DNA of 64,000 nt from contig NZ_WSNW01000001.1 of the NCBI RefSeq assembly GCF_009767585.1, positions 1,890,090-1,954,089 on the forward strand, given 5' to 3'. A model generated the notes under the pieces. It searched no databases, was not told the origin of the DNA, and saw only the letters and a list, made by a program, of their open reading frames with translations. This DNA comes from Coprobacillus cateniformis (GTDB taxonomy: Bacteria; Bacillota_I; Bacilli_A; Erysipelotrichales; Coprobacillaceae). Of this stretch, positions 8,762 through 17,110 are shown piece by piece. The first letter of the stretch is position 1; each line of letters begins with the position of its first letter. Position numbers and translations under genes: made by a program.

Positions 8762-9403
8762 ATGTATAGTGTCATTATTTTATGTGCTGGAAAAGGCACA
8801 AGAACAGGTTTAGATTATAATAAAATGCTTTATGAGTTTAATGGAAAAACAGTTTATGAAATGACTTTGGAGAATTTTATTCATGATTCAAAATGTGGTC
8901 AAATTATTGTTGTTACACAGCCTTTTGAAAGAAAACTGTTTGAGAGACTATCAAAAGATTCACGTATTGAATTTGCTGATGGAGGACAGGAAAGACAAGA
9001 TAGTGTGTATGAAGGATTGAAGAAGACAAAAGGTGATTATGTTCTTATACATGATGGGGCAAGACCATTTGTAAAAAGAAAACATATTGATGCTTTATTA
9101 GAATGTTTAAAAGTGCACAGTGCCTGTTTACTTATGGTTCCTTGTAAAGATACAATTAAAAAAGTTGTCAATGGGAAAGTTGTTGAGACTTTAAAGCGTT
9201 CTGAATTAATGCAGGCGCAAACGCCTCAAGCTTTTCATAGAGATGTGATTGTTGATGCATATTCACAAGGAATTCTAGAAGAATATCAAGCAACTGATGA
9301 TGCTCAAATGGTTGAAAAATTTAGTGATGTTAAGGTATATGCCATTGTTAGTGATTATGAAAATATAAAAATTACCACTCCTGAGGACTTAAGAGATATT
9401 TAA
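8762..9403 (+). CDS. ispD: 2-C-methyl-D-erythritol 4-phosphate cytidylyltransferase
   Basis: IspD joins CTP and MEP to give CDP-ME, the third step of the non-mevalonate isoprenoid pathway in the cytoplasm. The CTP loop CAGKGTRTG (about 8-16) with K at 21, the DGARPF motif, QTPQAF and TDDA segments and the C-terminal KITTPEDL are all present, and the length (213 aa) is normal. The ATG at 8762 is preferred over the GTG at 8753, which overlaps the GGTGGGTGG ribosome-binding site. No other isoprenoid gene lies nearby. Confidence 0.93.
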   Translation: MYSVIILCAGKGTRTGLDYNKMLYEFNGKTVYEMTLENFIHDSKCGQIIVVTQPFERKLFERLSKDSRIEFADGGQERQDSVYEGLKKTKGDYVLIHDGARPFVKRKHIDALLECLKVHSACLLMVPCKDTIKKVVNGKVVETLKRSELMQAQTPQAFHRDVIVDAYSQGILEEYQATDDAQMVEKFSDVKVYAIVSDYENIKITTPEDLRDI

Positions 9404-9428
9404 TGAATATGATTAAAGGGGTGATGTT

Positions 9429-10565
9429 GTGAAGAAAAATACAAAACATAGTTTTTTAGTCATTGTTGTTTTGCTATGTGTATGTTTTATTGTTTACTTT
9501 TTGTTTCCTAGACCAACATGTTCATTATCCTCTTTAGATAAACGAGCAGTTTGGTTTTCTTATTCTGATCTAGCTAAGTTTTCATATGAATCAAGAGATG
9601 CTTTTATAGAAGATTTCTCAGAAGCATTAAGGGTTGTAGATAACTATAAAAATAATACAATTATTGTTCAGGTCAGGCCATTTGCTGATGCATTATATCA
9701 ATCTAAAATTTATCCAATATCAAAAGTCATTTGTCATCGCTCTTCATTGTCTTTTGACCCTCTAGAAGAAATGATTAAATTAGCACATAAAAAAGGGATA
9801 TCAATTGAAGCTTGGATAAATCCCTATCGTATATCTTTAAATAAAAATACTTATCAAAATTTCATGGAATTGTCATCAAAAAAATCATGGTTAGAAGATA
9901 CCAAACAAAGTATTGGGTATGCAACGTATAAATATATATTTAATCCTGAAAGTCAGGACGTTAGAGATTATATAGTTGCTGGTGTGAAAGAGATTGTTGA
10001 AAACTATGAAGTAGATGGTATTCATTTTGATGATTACTTTTATATTGAAGGTACACATGGTGAAACGACACAAGGGCAACGTATGGATAACGTAAACATG
10101 CTTATACAAGATGTCTATCAAAGTATTAAGTCTATTAATTCAAATATTGTTTTTGGTATTAGCCCACAAGGAAATTATGAGAATTGTGTTAATGAAGGGG
10201 CAGATGTAGATACATGGCTCAAGGAAGATGGATATGTTGATTATATAATGCCTCAGGTTTACTGGAGTGATCAGTATGGACCAGATGGAAAAACAAGGAT
10301 GTTTACAGATCGTATTGAACTGTATGCTGGATTAAAACGTCAAAAGACGGTTATGTTATATGCAGGATTGGCACTCTATCAATCTGGAGAAGAATTGGAT
10401 TTGGATAAAGGCTGGACTTTGTCATCATCAAATATATCTGAACAAGTTCAAATATTGTCTAATAATGGATATAAAGGTTATAGTTTGTTTAATTATTCAT
10501 CTTTATTAAAAGAAGATGGGGAAAAAGAAATGAGAGAACTTTTAAGGGCTCATCCATATAATTAA
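9429..10565 (+). CDS. Membrane-anchored GHL10/YddW-family glycoside hydrolase (378 aa)
   Basis: A single hydrophobic segment (about residues 9-26) anchors the protein outside the membrane. The rest is a TIM-barrel of the glycosyl-hydrolase-like 10 (former DUF187) family: KRAVWFSY, IIVQVRPFADALY, EAWINPYR, DGIHFDDYFY, GISPQGNY and IMPQVYWSD are the typical conserved strands. Relatives act on peptidoglycan-type glycans. Translation starts at a GTG behind AAAGGGGTGAT. It is the last gene before a strong terminator and sits opposite a peptidoglycan amidase. Confidence 0.88.
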   Translation: MKKNTKHSFLVIVVLLCVCFIVYFLFPRPTCSLSSLDKRAVWFSYSDLAKFSYESRDAFIEDFSEALRVVDNYKNNTIIVQVRPFADALYQSKIYPISKVICHRSSLSFDPLEEMIKLAHKKGISIEAWINPYRISLNKNTYQNFMELSSKKSWLEDTKQSIGYATYKYIFNPESQDVRDYIVAGVKEIVENYEVDGIHFDDYFYIEGTHGETTQGQRMDNVNMLIQDVYQSIKSINSNIVFGISPQGNYENCVNEGADVDTWLKEDGYVDYIMPQVYWSDQYGPDGKTRMFTDRIELYAGLKRQKTVMLYAGLALYQSGEELDLDKGWTLSSSNISEQVQILSNNGYKGYSLFNYSSLLKEDGEKEMRELLRAHPYN

Positions 10566-10615
10566 AGATTGACAATTATTTGATTTCTGTTATGATTACG
10601 TAGAGCCGACATAAA

Positions 10616-10651
10616 ACTTATTTCGCCCAAATTGGGTGTCGAGAAATAAGT
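10616..10651. repeat. Nested hairpin element after the GHL10 gene
   Basis: ACTTATTTC (10616-10624) pairs with GAAATAAGT (10643-10651). Inside it GCCCAA and TTGGGT form a second stem. There is no T-tract directly behind it, so it is not a simple terminator. It lies just ahead of the terminator at 10660. Confidence 0.5.
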
Positions 10652-10659
10652 GGATGTTT

Positions 10660-10690
10660 GAAAAGAAGACGATTCGTCTTCTTTTCTTTT
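10660..10690. terminator. Bidirectional terminator
   Basis: A perfect 12-bp stem, GAAAAGAAGACG / CGTCTTCTTTTC, with an ATT loop sits between two convergent genes. T-rich sequence follows it rightward, and the A/T-rich arms also serve leftward. Confidence 0.85.
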
Positions 10691-11297
10691 ACAATGAGTT
10701 TAAAAATATTTGCCACGCATCTTCATGATCTACAAAATATTTTGGGCATATTTTTCCTGTAACATCATAATGCCTAATGACGTCTTCTTTATCTAAATCA
10801 TAAGTATCCATTAATGATCTCACAAGTTTTTGAAGTGACTGATATGTTTCTTGGTTGAACTTTCCAGATTCATCAGGGTGGCAAGTCTCAATTGAAATTG
10901 TATCTTTATTGCGATTATTAGAAGCATATGCAATTTCATTTAATGGAATACATTGAATAATTTCTCCTTTTAAACCAACAATAAAGTGACTTGAAACAGA
11001 TGTTGTATGTTTGTCTTTGAGAGCTTCAAAATAATTTCTATTTCCTTTTGCAGTTGATCCAGGATTCCCTGTATAATGAATAACAATTCCTTTAACTCTT
11101 CCTAATGATTTTCCACTTCTTGAATAAGGGTTGACTGTTAAGAAATCATGTTGAATAGATAATCCATCTGCAGTATATGTTTCTATATCATTATGATTGT
11201 ATATGAATTTATAATAGCCAAATCCTAATCCACAGAATAAGATAAGAACTATACAAAAAATAACACCCTTTTTTAAACGTTTTCTCTTTCTTGCCAT
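10689..11297 (-). CDS. Membrane-anchored N-acetylmuramoyl-L-alanine amidase (Amidase_2)
   Basis: The product cleaves the bond between MurNAc and the stem peptide of peptidoglycan. A lysine/arginine-rich N-terminus and one membrane helix (about residues 11-30) act as an uncleaved anchor. The Amidase_2/PGRP domain shows the zinc-ligand segments VIHYTG and RHYDVTGKICPKYF, plus SSHFIVGLKGEIIQCIP and ISIETCHP. The start at 11297 (MARKRKRLKKG) was chosen because TGGGGTGA precedes it; a longer frame from 11342 lacks such a site. It faces the GHL10 glycosidase across a shared terminator. Confidence 0.88.
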   Translation of the reverse strand: MARKRKRLKKGVIFCIVLILFCGLGFGYYKFIYNHNDIETYTADGLSIQHDFLTVNPYSRSGKSLGRVKGIVIHYTGNPGSTAKGNRNYFEALKDKHTTSVSSHFIVGLKGEIIQCIPLNEIAYASNNRNKDTISIETCHPDESGKFNQETYQSLQKLVRSLMDTYDLDKEDVIRHYDVTGKICPKYFVDHEDAWQIFLNSL

Positions 11298-11410
11298 TGA
11301 TTTCACCCCATTTGTTGTATTCTTATTATGACATAATATCAAATAAATGTATTAACAAATGTGTAATAAGTTTTTAAGAAATTATTAATATTTTGTAGAA
11401 TAATGGCAAT

Positions 11411-11980
11411 TTAACATGATTTCAATTCACTGAGTTGTTTTTTCATTTCAGAAATACCTTTTTCCTGACTGGTAATAATTGCTTCAAGAATGGGGATGAG
11501 TTGTGGACAGATACAATGCTCTAAAGCATTCTTTGATAATCTCACAGCCCCCTCATGATGAGGAATCATTTCATTCATAAAACTTATGTTAATATCATTG
11601 TTTGTTGGTGCATTTTGCATGCTTTCAAACATTGTCCATGTGATACTATTATACTTATTAAAGTATGAATTAATCTGGTCTTGAGAATTGTGTAGTGATA
11701 AACAGCAATTTTGAATATCTTGCATATTTCTGATACTTTGAGTTTGTTCTTTTATGATATTTTGTGCAATGTTTTGAAGAGGAATATTTGTTGTGTACAT
11801 CAAAAGGTTTCTTGACATATGAATAGCAGCTCTATGGTGGGGTATCATTTGATTAATAAAATCTGATGAGAGACTACATGAAAGAGATGCATTGGTCATG
11901 TCAGCAATCATTTGATTGAGTATTTCATAAAAGCAGATAAGATATTGTTGGGTATTATCGCTATATTGTTGACAGTTCAT
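11411..11980 (-). CDS. DUF305-family protein, two-repeat (189 aa)
   Basis: The protein carries two copies of the DUF305 helical unit: FINQMIPHHRAAIHMS (about 43-58) and FMNEMIPHHEGAVRLS (about 131-146). DUF305 is a ferritin-like four-helix fold whose MIPHH motif is thought to bind metal. No signal peptide is present, unlike many family members that are periplasmic and copper-linked. Several cysteines (NCC, CIC, SC) could add metal ligands. A strong AAAGGAGG precedes the start. The exact role is unknown. Confidence 0.8.
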   Translation of the reverse strand: MNCQQYSDNTQQYLICFYEILNQMIADMTNASLSCSLSSDFINQMIPHHRAAIHMSRNLLMYTTNIPLQNIAQNIIKEQTQSIRNMQDIQNCCLSLHNSQDQINSYFNKYNSITWTMFESMQNAPTNNDINISFMNEMIPHHEGAVRLSKNALEHCICPQLIPILEAIITSQEKGISEMKKQLSELKSC

Positions 11981-12043
11981 AAAGACCTCCTTTCATGATA
12001 AAATATGAAAAAGGTTCAAGAGTGTGAAAGGAGATGTAAATGA

Positions 12044-12469
12044 ATGAAAATTGGAATTATATCTGATACACACAATGTTCTAAGAAATGATGTCTTAGAA
12101 GAATTGCAGACATGTGATTATATTTTGCATGCAGGTGATATTATGAAGGAAGAGATTTTAGAAAAGTTAAAGAAAACTGCTCCTCTCATTGTTGTTAAAG
12201 GTAATAATGATTATCTTATGCTCAATGAGGAAGAGTACTTTACATTAGCAGGTTATCGTTTCTATATGGTTCATCAGATTGGTGAAAAGAAAGATGTGGA
12301 CTTTTATATCTATGGTCATTCTCATCGATATGAATGTTATATTCAAAATGGTGTTCAATACTTAAATCCTGGGAGTTGTGGACGTAAACGTTTTTCTTTA
12401 CCTTTAACATATATAATATTAATATTAAATCCGAATGGTTATGAAATTATTCAAAAAGATGTTCAATAA
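12044..12469 (+). CDS. YfcE/MJ0936-type metallophosphoesterase (141 aa)
   Basis: This small dinuclear-metal phosphodiesterase has the family motifs in order: SDTHN (7-11), HAGDI (30-34), GNND (about 52-55) and GHSHRYE near the end, followed by NPGSCG. Relatives hydrolyse phosphodiester model substrates and are called YfcE or YsnB; the natural substrate is unknown. The GNHD motif is GNND here, as in part of the family. AAAGGAG precedes the ATG. The gene stands alone between the DUF305 gene and the rpsF promoter. Confidence 0.85.
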   Translation: MKIGIISDTHNVLRNDVLEELQTCDYILHAGDIMKEEILEKLKKTAPLIVVKGNNDYLMLNEEEYFTLAGYRFYMVHQIGEKKDVDFYIYGHSHRYECYIQNGVQYLNPGSCGRKRFSLPLTYIILILNPNGYEIIQKDVQ

Positions 12470-12509
12470 AAACGGTTCAATAAAAACTTGAATTTCAGTG
12501 ATAAAATCG

Positions 12510-12616
12510 TTGTATTTTTAATTCTATTGTGCTATAATGCATGAGCATGTAAAAATATTTACTGCCTGTCTGTATGAAAGTGTGCAGACCATTAGACCAT
12601 AGGAGGAGGTAAAAAG
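12510..12616 (+). promoter_or_regulatory. rpsF operon promoter and leader
   Basis: TTGTAT (12510-12515) and TATAAT (12533-12538) are 17 bp apart. The leader that follows contains a small hairpin (GTCTG ... CAGAC, about 12568-12589) before AGGAGGAGG. In many firmicutes the rpsF leader binds the S6:S18 complex for feedback control; the hairpin sits in the right place, but I cannot confirm the motif. Confidence 0.6.
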
Positions 12617-12901
12617 ATGAACAAATATGAAATTATGTTTATTGTAAAACCAGACGTTGAAGAAGATGCAAGAAACGCTATTATTGAAAACTTCAAAAAA
12701 GTATTAACAAATACTGAAGGAACTGTAGATAATGTAAACGAATGGGGATTACGTGACTTAGCTTACGAAATCAAAGATTATACAAAAGGATATTATGTTG
12801 TTTTAGATACAACAACAACTCCTGCAAATATTGCTGAGTTCGAACGTTTATCACGTATTAATGCAAACATGTTACGTCATTTAACTCTTAGAAGAGATTA
12901 A
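12617..12901 (+). CDS. rpsF: 30S ribosomal protein S6
   Basis: S6 binds 16S rRNA together with S18 in the platform of the small subunit. The 94-aa protein has the usual start NKYEIMFIVKPD and the conserved WGLRDLAYEIKDYTKGYY and LSRINANMLRHL segments, with normal length. It is the first gene of rpsF-ssb-rpsR, with AGGAGGAGG 8 bp before the ATG and a good promoter upstream. Confidence 0.97.
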   Translation: MNKYEIMFIVKPDVEEDARNAIIENFKKVLTNTEGTVDNVNEWGLRDLAYEIKDYTKGYYVVLDTTTTPANIAEFERLSRINANMLRHLTLRRD

Positions 12902-12914
12902 GAAGGTGTAATAT

Positions 12915-13370
12915 ATGATTAATCGTGTCGTACTCGTTGGAAGAATGACAAGGGATCCTGAGTTAAGAAGAACAAATACGGGAGCAGCAGTGACAAGTTT
13001 CACATTAGCATTAAACCGTAATTACAATTCAGCTGATGGACAGCAAGCTGATTATATCAATTGTGTTGTTTGGAATAAAGGCGCTGAAAATGTTGAAAGA
13101 TATTGTTCAAAAGGATCATTAGTTGGTGTTGAAGGTCGACTACGTTCTCGTAGTTATGACAATGCACAAGGGCAAAAGGTTTATGTTGTTGAAGTTGTCT
13201 GTGACAGTGTACAGTTTTTAGAAACAAAAGCTGCCAGAGAAAAAGCTCAGCAACAGCAACCTCAAGTAGAACAAGATAACTTCTATGATATGAAAACAGT
13301 GGATTTAGAAAAAGATTTCGATAATTCATTTAATTCATTTGATATTATGGAAGATGATATTCAATTTTAA
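12915..13370 (+). CDS. ssb: Single-stranded DNA-binding protein
   Basis: SSB coats single-stranded DNA in replication and repair. The OB-fold (about 1-107) starts with INRVVLVGRMTRDPELR and contains YINCVVWNKGAENVERYC and GRLRSRSYDNAQGQKVY. A Gln-rich linker leads to an acidic tip (MEDDIQF) matching the partner-docking tail DDDIPF. It lies 13 bp after rpsF in the standard firmicute rpsF-ssb-rpsR order. Confidence 0.97.
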   Translation: MINRVVLVGRMTRDPELRRTNTGAAVTSFTLALNRNYNSADGQQADYINCVVWNKGAENVERYCSKGSLVGVEGRLRSRSYDNAQGQKVYVVEVVCDSVQFLETKAAREKAQQQQPQVEQDNFYDMKTVDLEKDFDNSFNSFDIMEDDIQF

Positions 13371-13384
13371 GGAGGAATAGACTT

Positions 13385-13615
13385 ATGGCATTCAAAAGAC
13401 AAAGAATGGGTAGAAAGAAAGTTTGCTTTTTTACAAAAAATAAGATTGATTACATCGATTATAAAGATGTTGAATTATTAAAAAGATTCGTTTCTGCAAA
13501 TGGAAAAATCATTCCTAGACGTGTAACTGGAACAAGCGCTAAATACCAAAGACAATTAGCTGCAGCTATTAAACGTGCTAGACAAATGGCATTATTACCA
13601 TACGTTGGTGAATAA
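13385..13615 (+). CDS. rpsR: 30S ribosomal protein S18
   Basis: This 76-aa basic protein has the S18 core CFFTKNKIDYIDYKDVELL and IIPRRVTGTSAKYQRQLAAA. It pairs with S6 on the 30S platform. AAGGAGG precedes the ATG. It is the last gene of its operon, followed at once by a terminator. The zinc-ligand cysteines found in some S18 paralogs are reduced to one. Confidence 0.97.
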   Translation: MAFKRQRMGRKKVCFFTKNKIDYIDYKDVELLKRFVSANGKIIPRRVTGTSAKYQRQLAAAIKRARQMALLPYVGE

Positions 13616-13624
13616 TTAGGACTT

Positions 13625-13656
13625 AAACTCTTGAGAAATCAGGAGTTTTTTCTTTT
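13625..13656 (+). terminator. Terminator of the rpsF-ssb-rpsR operon
   Basis: AAACTCTTGA pairs with TCAGGAGTTT around a GAAA loop (one G-T pair), followed by a T-tract. Confidence 0.88.
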
Positions 13657-13766
13657 CTTATCATAATTAATATTTTAAAGATGGACATGAAGGATAAAAT
13701 ATTTCATTTTATTCCTTATAAATATGATATAATAGGCTATATTTTTTAGGATGGAAAGGAGTTACT

Positions 13767-14678
13767 ATGGGAAAGACAAATACGAAAAAGATGGTTCAAG
13801 GAGCCATGATAGCAGCTATGTTTGGAGTGTTATCACTCTTAAATACATATACTGGAAGTATGTTTGATGTTTTTATATGTTATGTTATGGTTATTCCACT
13901 GGTTTGGTATGGTTATACTTATACTTTAAAAGATAATATTGTGGTTTCTTTTGTTGCAATGGTTGTTATTGCAATGGTAGGGTTACCATTTTTTGTGATT
14001 TCATCTATTTCTTCTTGCTTGGCTGGTTTATTTATAGGCGAAGCACTGAAAAGAAAAGTAAAGAAAGAAACAATTTTAATGGGAACATTGTTAGTGACTT
14101 TCCTTAATAATATTTTACTCTATGAAGTTTTTTCAGGTCTTCTAGGTATGAATCTAGTAGCTGAGATGAGAGAGATGTATCAGATGTTAATAGAAATAAT
14201 GCCATCATTAGCAAGCCAGTTGACTGTTGAAACTGTGATATTAATGATTCCTATTGTTTTAATTATCATGTCAGTTTTAGAAATGTATGTAATTATCTTG
14301 CTGTGTCAGATTGTTTTATCTAGATTTAAGATAAAATTTCCAGGTTCGTTTCATATTGCTATGCTACATTTTGGTTATAAAACAGGAGTTTTTTTAGCTA
14401 TTATTATGTTTGGCTCTTATCTGCTCAAAAGTTTTACTGATATAGAAAGTGTGTATTTATCATATGCATATACATTAACAACACTGGCTTTTGCGGTAGA
14501 GGGATTGGCTTTTTTTACATGGCTAACAATTTTAAAGAAAAAGCCAAAGTTAATGATATTGGTATTTATAGGGATTTTTATCCCATTGGTAAATACATTC
14601 TATGTTATTGTGGGAATCGTAGATATATTTAGTGATTTAAGAGGGAATTTATTGTATAATGGTCATGATAATAATTAA
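13767..14678 (+). CDS. YybS-like DUF2232 membrane protein (303 aa)
   Basis: A membrane protein with about eight helices, starting MGKTNTKKMVQGAMIAAMFG, where a basic leader enters the first helix. Family members (DUF2232, B. subtilis YybS) resemble the substrate-binding S components of ECF transporters and are nearly always encoded directly before gdpP, as here (12 bp apart). Function is unknown; the pairing suggests a link to c-di-AMP signalling or envelope homeostasis. GGAAAGGAG precedes the ATG, and a TATAAT lies at 13728-13733. Confidence 0.85.
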   Translation: MGKTNTKKMVQGAMIAAMFGVLSLLNTYTGSMFDVFICYVMVIPLVWYGYTYTLKDNIVVSFVAMVVIAMVGLPFFVISSISSCLAGLFIGEALKRKVKKETILMGTLLVTFLNNILLYEVFSGLLGMNLVAEMREMYQMLIEIMPSLASQLTVETVILMIPIVLIIMSVLEMYVIILLCQIVLSRFKIKFPGSFHIAMLHFGYKTGVFLAIIMFGSYLLKSFTDIESVYLSYAYTLTTLAFAVEGLAFFTWLTILKKKPKLMILVFIGIFIPLVNTFYVIVGIVDIFSDLRGNLLYNGHDNN

Positions 14679-14690
14679 GGAGGGATATTT

Positions 14691-16652
14691 ATGATAAGAA
14701 AGATTGCACAGTTGAGAAATCTTATTATAATACTTCTCGTAGCTGAATGTATTTTATTATTTGGGTTATATCTTTTGCTTGATAGTTCTTTATTATTTGC
14801 TTTTTCAGTCTATGCATTGATTAAAAATATTATTTTGTTCTTTGTGTTATCTTATATAACTTATTTGGTTGATACAAATAGTATGAGTGTATCTGAGGCG
14901 TTGGATGTTGATGCTAAAAATGCTTTTATATTTGGTGGTTTAGGTTTGATTCAATATGATGAAACAAGAAATGTTGTATGGACAAGTGATTTGTTTAAAG
15001 AAATGAATATTAATATTGTTGGTGTAAAACTTTTAGAATGGCAGCCACATCTTGCTTCATTGTTTGAAGATGAGGATATTAAGATTGTTGATATTAAAGG
15101 TAAGAAGTTTGAAGCATATAATAGTCAAGAAACAAAGTTAATTTATTTAAAAGATGTGACTCAGTTTTTGTCATTGCAACAAGATTATCTTGATCAGCAG
15201 GTTTGTATGGCTTATATTACTATTGATAATTATGAGGAAACGTTAGAAAATGCTGATGAACCAAAAATGGCTTTGATACAATCAAAGTCAAGACAAGTTA
15301 TTGTTGATTGGGCTTATTCCAATGGGATTATTATCCGTAGATTTAAGTCTGGAGGATATTTGGCATTTTTTAATGAAAGAATTTATCGTAAACAAGTTGA
15401 AAATAAATTTGCTATTTTAGATACATTTAAAGAGATGTCAAAAGAATTAGATGAAGTTATGACTTTAAGTATTGGAATTGGTCGTGATTCTAGAGTTTTA
15501 AGGGAACTTGATGATATGGCCTCAAATGCTTTGAATTTGACTTATTCTCGTGGAGGAGATCAAGTTGCTGTGAAATCAGGAGATGATAATGTTAAATTCT
15601 TTGGCGGTAATAGTGATACTTTTGAAAAAAGCAGTAAGGTACGTGCTAGAGTTATTGCGCAATCATTGGCTGGTTTAATTAAAAATTCGAGTCATGTACT
15701 GGTAATGGGGCATAAGAATTCAGATTTGGATTCGTTTGGAGCATCATTGGGGGTCGCTAAGATTGCTATTGCATATGGAAAGAAAGCGAACATTGTGGTC
15801 GATTTTGAATCTATTGAGAAGAAAACAAAAGATGTTGCAACAATGATTAAGAATCATGATAAATATAAAGGAATGATTATTTCCTATACAGAGGCAATGG
15901 AGCATATTAATAAGAATACATTATTAATTGTAGTAGATAATCATAAACCAAGTTTGGCTATCTCAAATGCACTATTAGAACGTGTGAGAAATAAGGTGAT
16001 TATTGATCATCATCGACGTGGTGAAGAATTCATTGAAGCACCGGTTCTTACTTATCTGGAGCCAGCCGCATCTAGTACAGTTGAACTTGTTGTTGAATTG
16101 TGTGATTATCAAAATGTAGAATTAAATATCAATGAATTGGATGCAACAATAATGTATGCAGGTATGCTAGTTGATACAAATAACTTTAAACAAAGAGTGG
16201 GTGTGCGTACATTTCAGTCAGCTGCTTATTTAAAGGAATTACAGGCAAATATGACATTGGCTTATGAATTCTTAGAAGATTCTTATGAAGAAACGTTGCA
16301 AAGATTATCAATTACTCAAACTGCTTATCGGTATAATCCATATATATTGATTGCTTGTGCCCATGAGAATGAAGAGTATACGCGTACAATGTTAGCAAAA
16401 GCAAGTAATTCATTGTTAGAAGTGAGTACGATTAAGGCGACATTTACAATTGGACGAATATCTAAAACAATGGTTGCAATAAGTGCGAGAAGTACACGTG
16501 ATATTAACGTCCAGATTATTATGGAAAATATGGGTGGTGGTGGCCATTTTAGTATGGCTGCAGCTCAGTTTGAAAATCGAAGTATAGAAGATGTTCGTCT
16601 TTTATTAGAAGAAAAAATTAAAGAATATTTAGATGATAGAGGTGAAGTGTGA
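14691..16652 (+). CDS. gdpP: c-di-AMP phosphodiesterase GdpP
   Basis: GdpP degrades cyclic di-AMP to pApA at the membrane. Two N-terminal helices (about 10-60) are followed by a PAS-like region, a degenerate GGDEF domain (about 170-300) and a DHH/DHHA1 phosphodiesterase. The catalytic segments are VMGHKNSDLDSFGASLG, VVDNHKPS, DHHRRGEEFIE, and GGGGHFSMAAAQ at the end. The length of 653 aa is normal. The stop overlaps the rplI start (TGATG), and the order yybS-gdpP-rplI-dnaB matches other firmicutes. Confidence 0.95.
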   Translation: MIRKIAQLRNLIIILLVAECILLFGLYLLLDSSLLFAFSVYALIKNIILFFVLSYITYLVDTNSMSVSEALDVDAKNAFIFGGLGLIQYDETRNVVWTSDLFKEMNINIVGVKLLEWQPHLASLFEDEDIKIVDIKGKKFEAYNSQETKLIYLKDVTQFLSLQQDYLDQQVCMAYITIDNYEETLENADEPKMALIQSKSRQVIVDWAYSNGIIIRRFKSGGYLAFFNERIYRKQVENKFAILDTFKEMSKELDEVMTLSIGIGRDSRVLRELDDMASNALNLTYSRGGDQVAVKSGDDNVKFFGGNSDTFEKSSKVRARVIAQSLAGLIKNSSHVLVMGHKNSDLDSFGASLGVAKIAIAYGKKANIVVDFESIEKKTKDVATMIKNHDKYKGMIISYTEAMEHINKNTLLIVVDNHKPSLAISNALLERVRNKVIIDHHRRGEEFIEAPVLTYLEPAASSTVELVVELCDYQNVELNINELDATIMYAGMLVDTNNFKQRVGVRTFQSAAYLKELQANMTLAYEFLEDSYEETLQRLSITQTAYRYNPYILIACAHENEEYTRTMLAKASNSLLEVSTIKATFTIGRISKTMVAISARSTRDINVQIIMENMGGGGHFSMAAAQFENRSIEDVRLLLEEKIKEYLDDRGEV

Positions 16653-17098
16653 TGAAAGTTATTTTAACTCAAGATGTAAAGAAAGTGGGAAAGAAAGGTG
16701 ATATTGTTAATGTTGCTGATGGATATGGTCAAAACTTTTTAATTAAGAATAAACTTGCAGTTTTGGCTACAGAGCATGGGAAAGAGATTGTTGCTCACAA
16801 TAAGGAACAAGAACGTTTGCAAGATTTAGAAAATAAGAAGAAAGCTGAAGAATTAAAGGAAACATTAGAAAACATTACTTTAGAATTTGCTTTGTCTTCA
16901 GGGAAAGATGGAAAAACATTTGGAAGTGTGTCTACAAAAAATGTTGCAGAAGAATTATTGAAAACACATGATATTAAAATTGATAAAAGAAAGTTTATTA
17001 ATGCAAGACCTATTCAAGCTTTGGGATATACAAATCTTAAGATTGAACTTTATAAAGATGTCATTGCGACAATCAAAGTACACTTAAAAGAAAAATAA
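16652..17098 (+). CDS. rplI: 50S ribosomal protein L9
   Basis: L9 binds 23S rRNA and bridges neighbouring ribosomes. The start MKVILTQDVKKVGKKGDIV and the GYGQNFLIKNKLAV segment are typical, followed by the long connecting helix (about 45-75) and the C-terminal domain. The ATG at 16652 was chosen because it overlaps the gdpP stop and follows GAGGTGAAG; a GTG three bases earlier is less likely. Confidence 0.96.
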   Translation: MKVILTQDVKKVGKKGDIVNVADGYGQNFLIKNKLAVLATEHGKEIVAHNKEQERLQDLENKKKAEELKETLENITLEFALSSGKDGKTFGSVSTKNVAEELLKTHDIKIDKRKFINARPIQALGYTNLKIELYKDVIATIKVHLKEK

Positions 17099-17110
17099 GG
17101 AGGTAAACAG

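Noticed and set aside
12539..12616. Firm call of an S6:S18 autoregulatory RNA
   Set aside because: A small hairpin is present in the right place, but the diagnostic bulge motif is not clear by eye.
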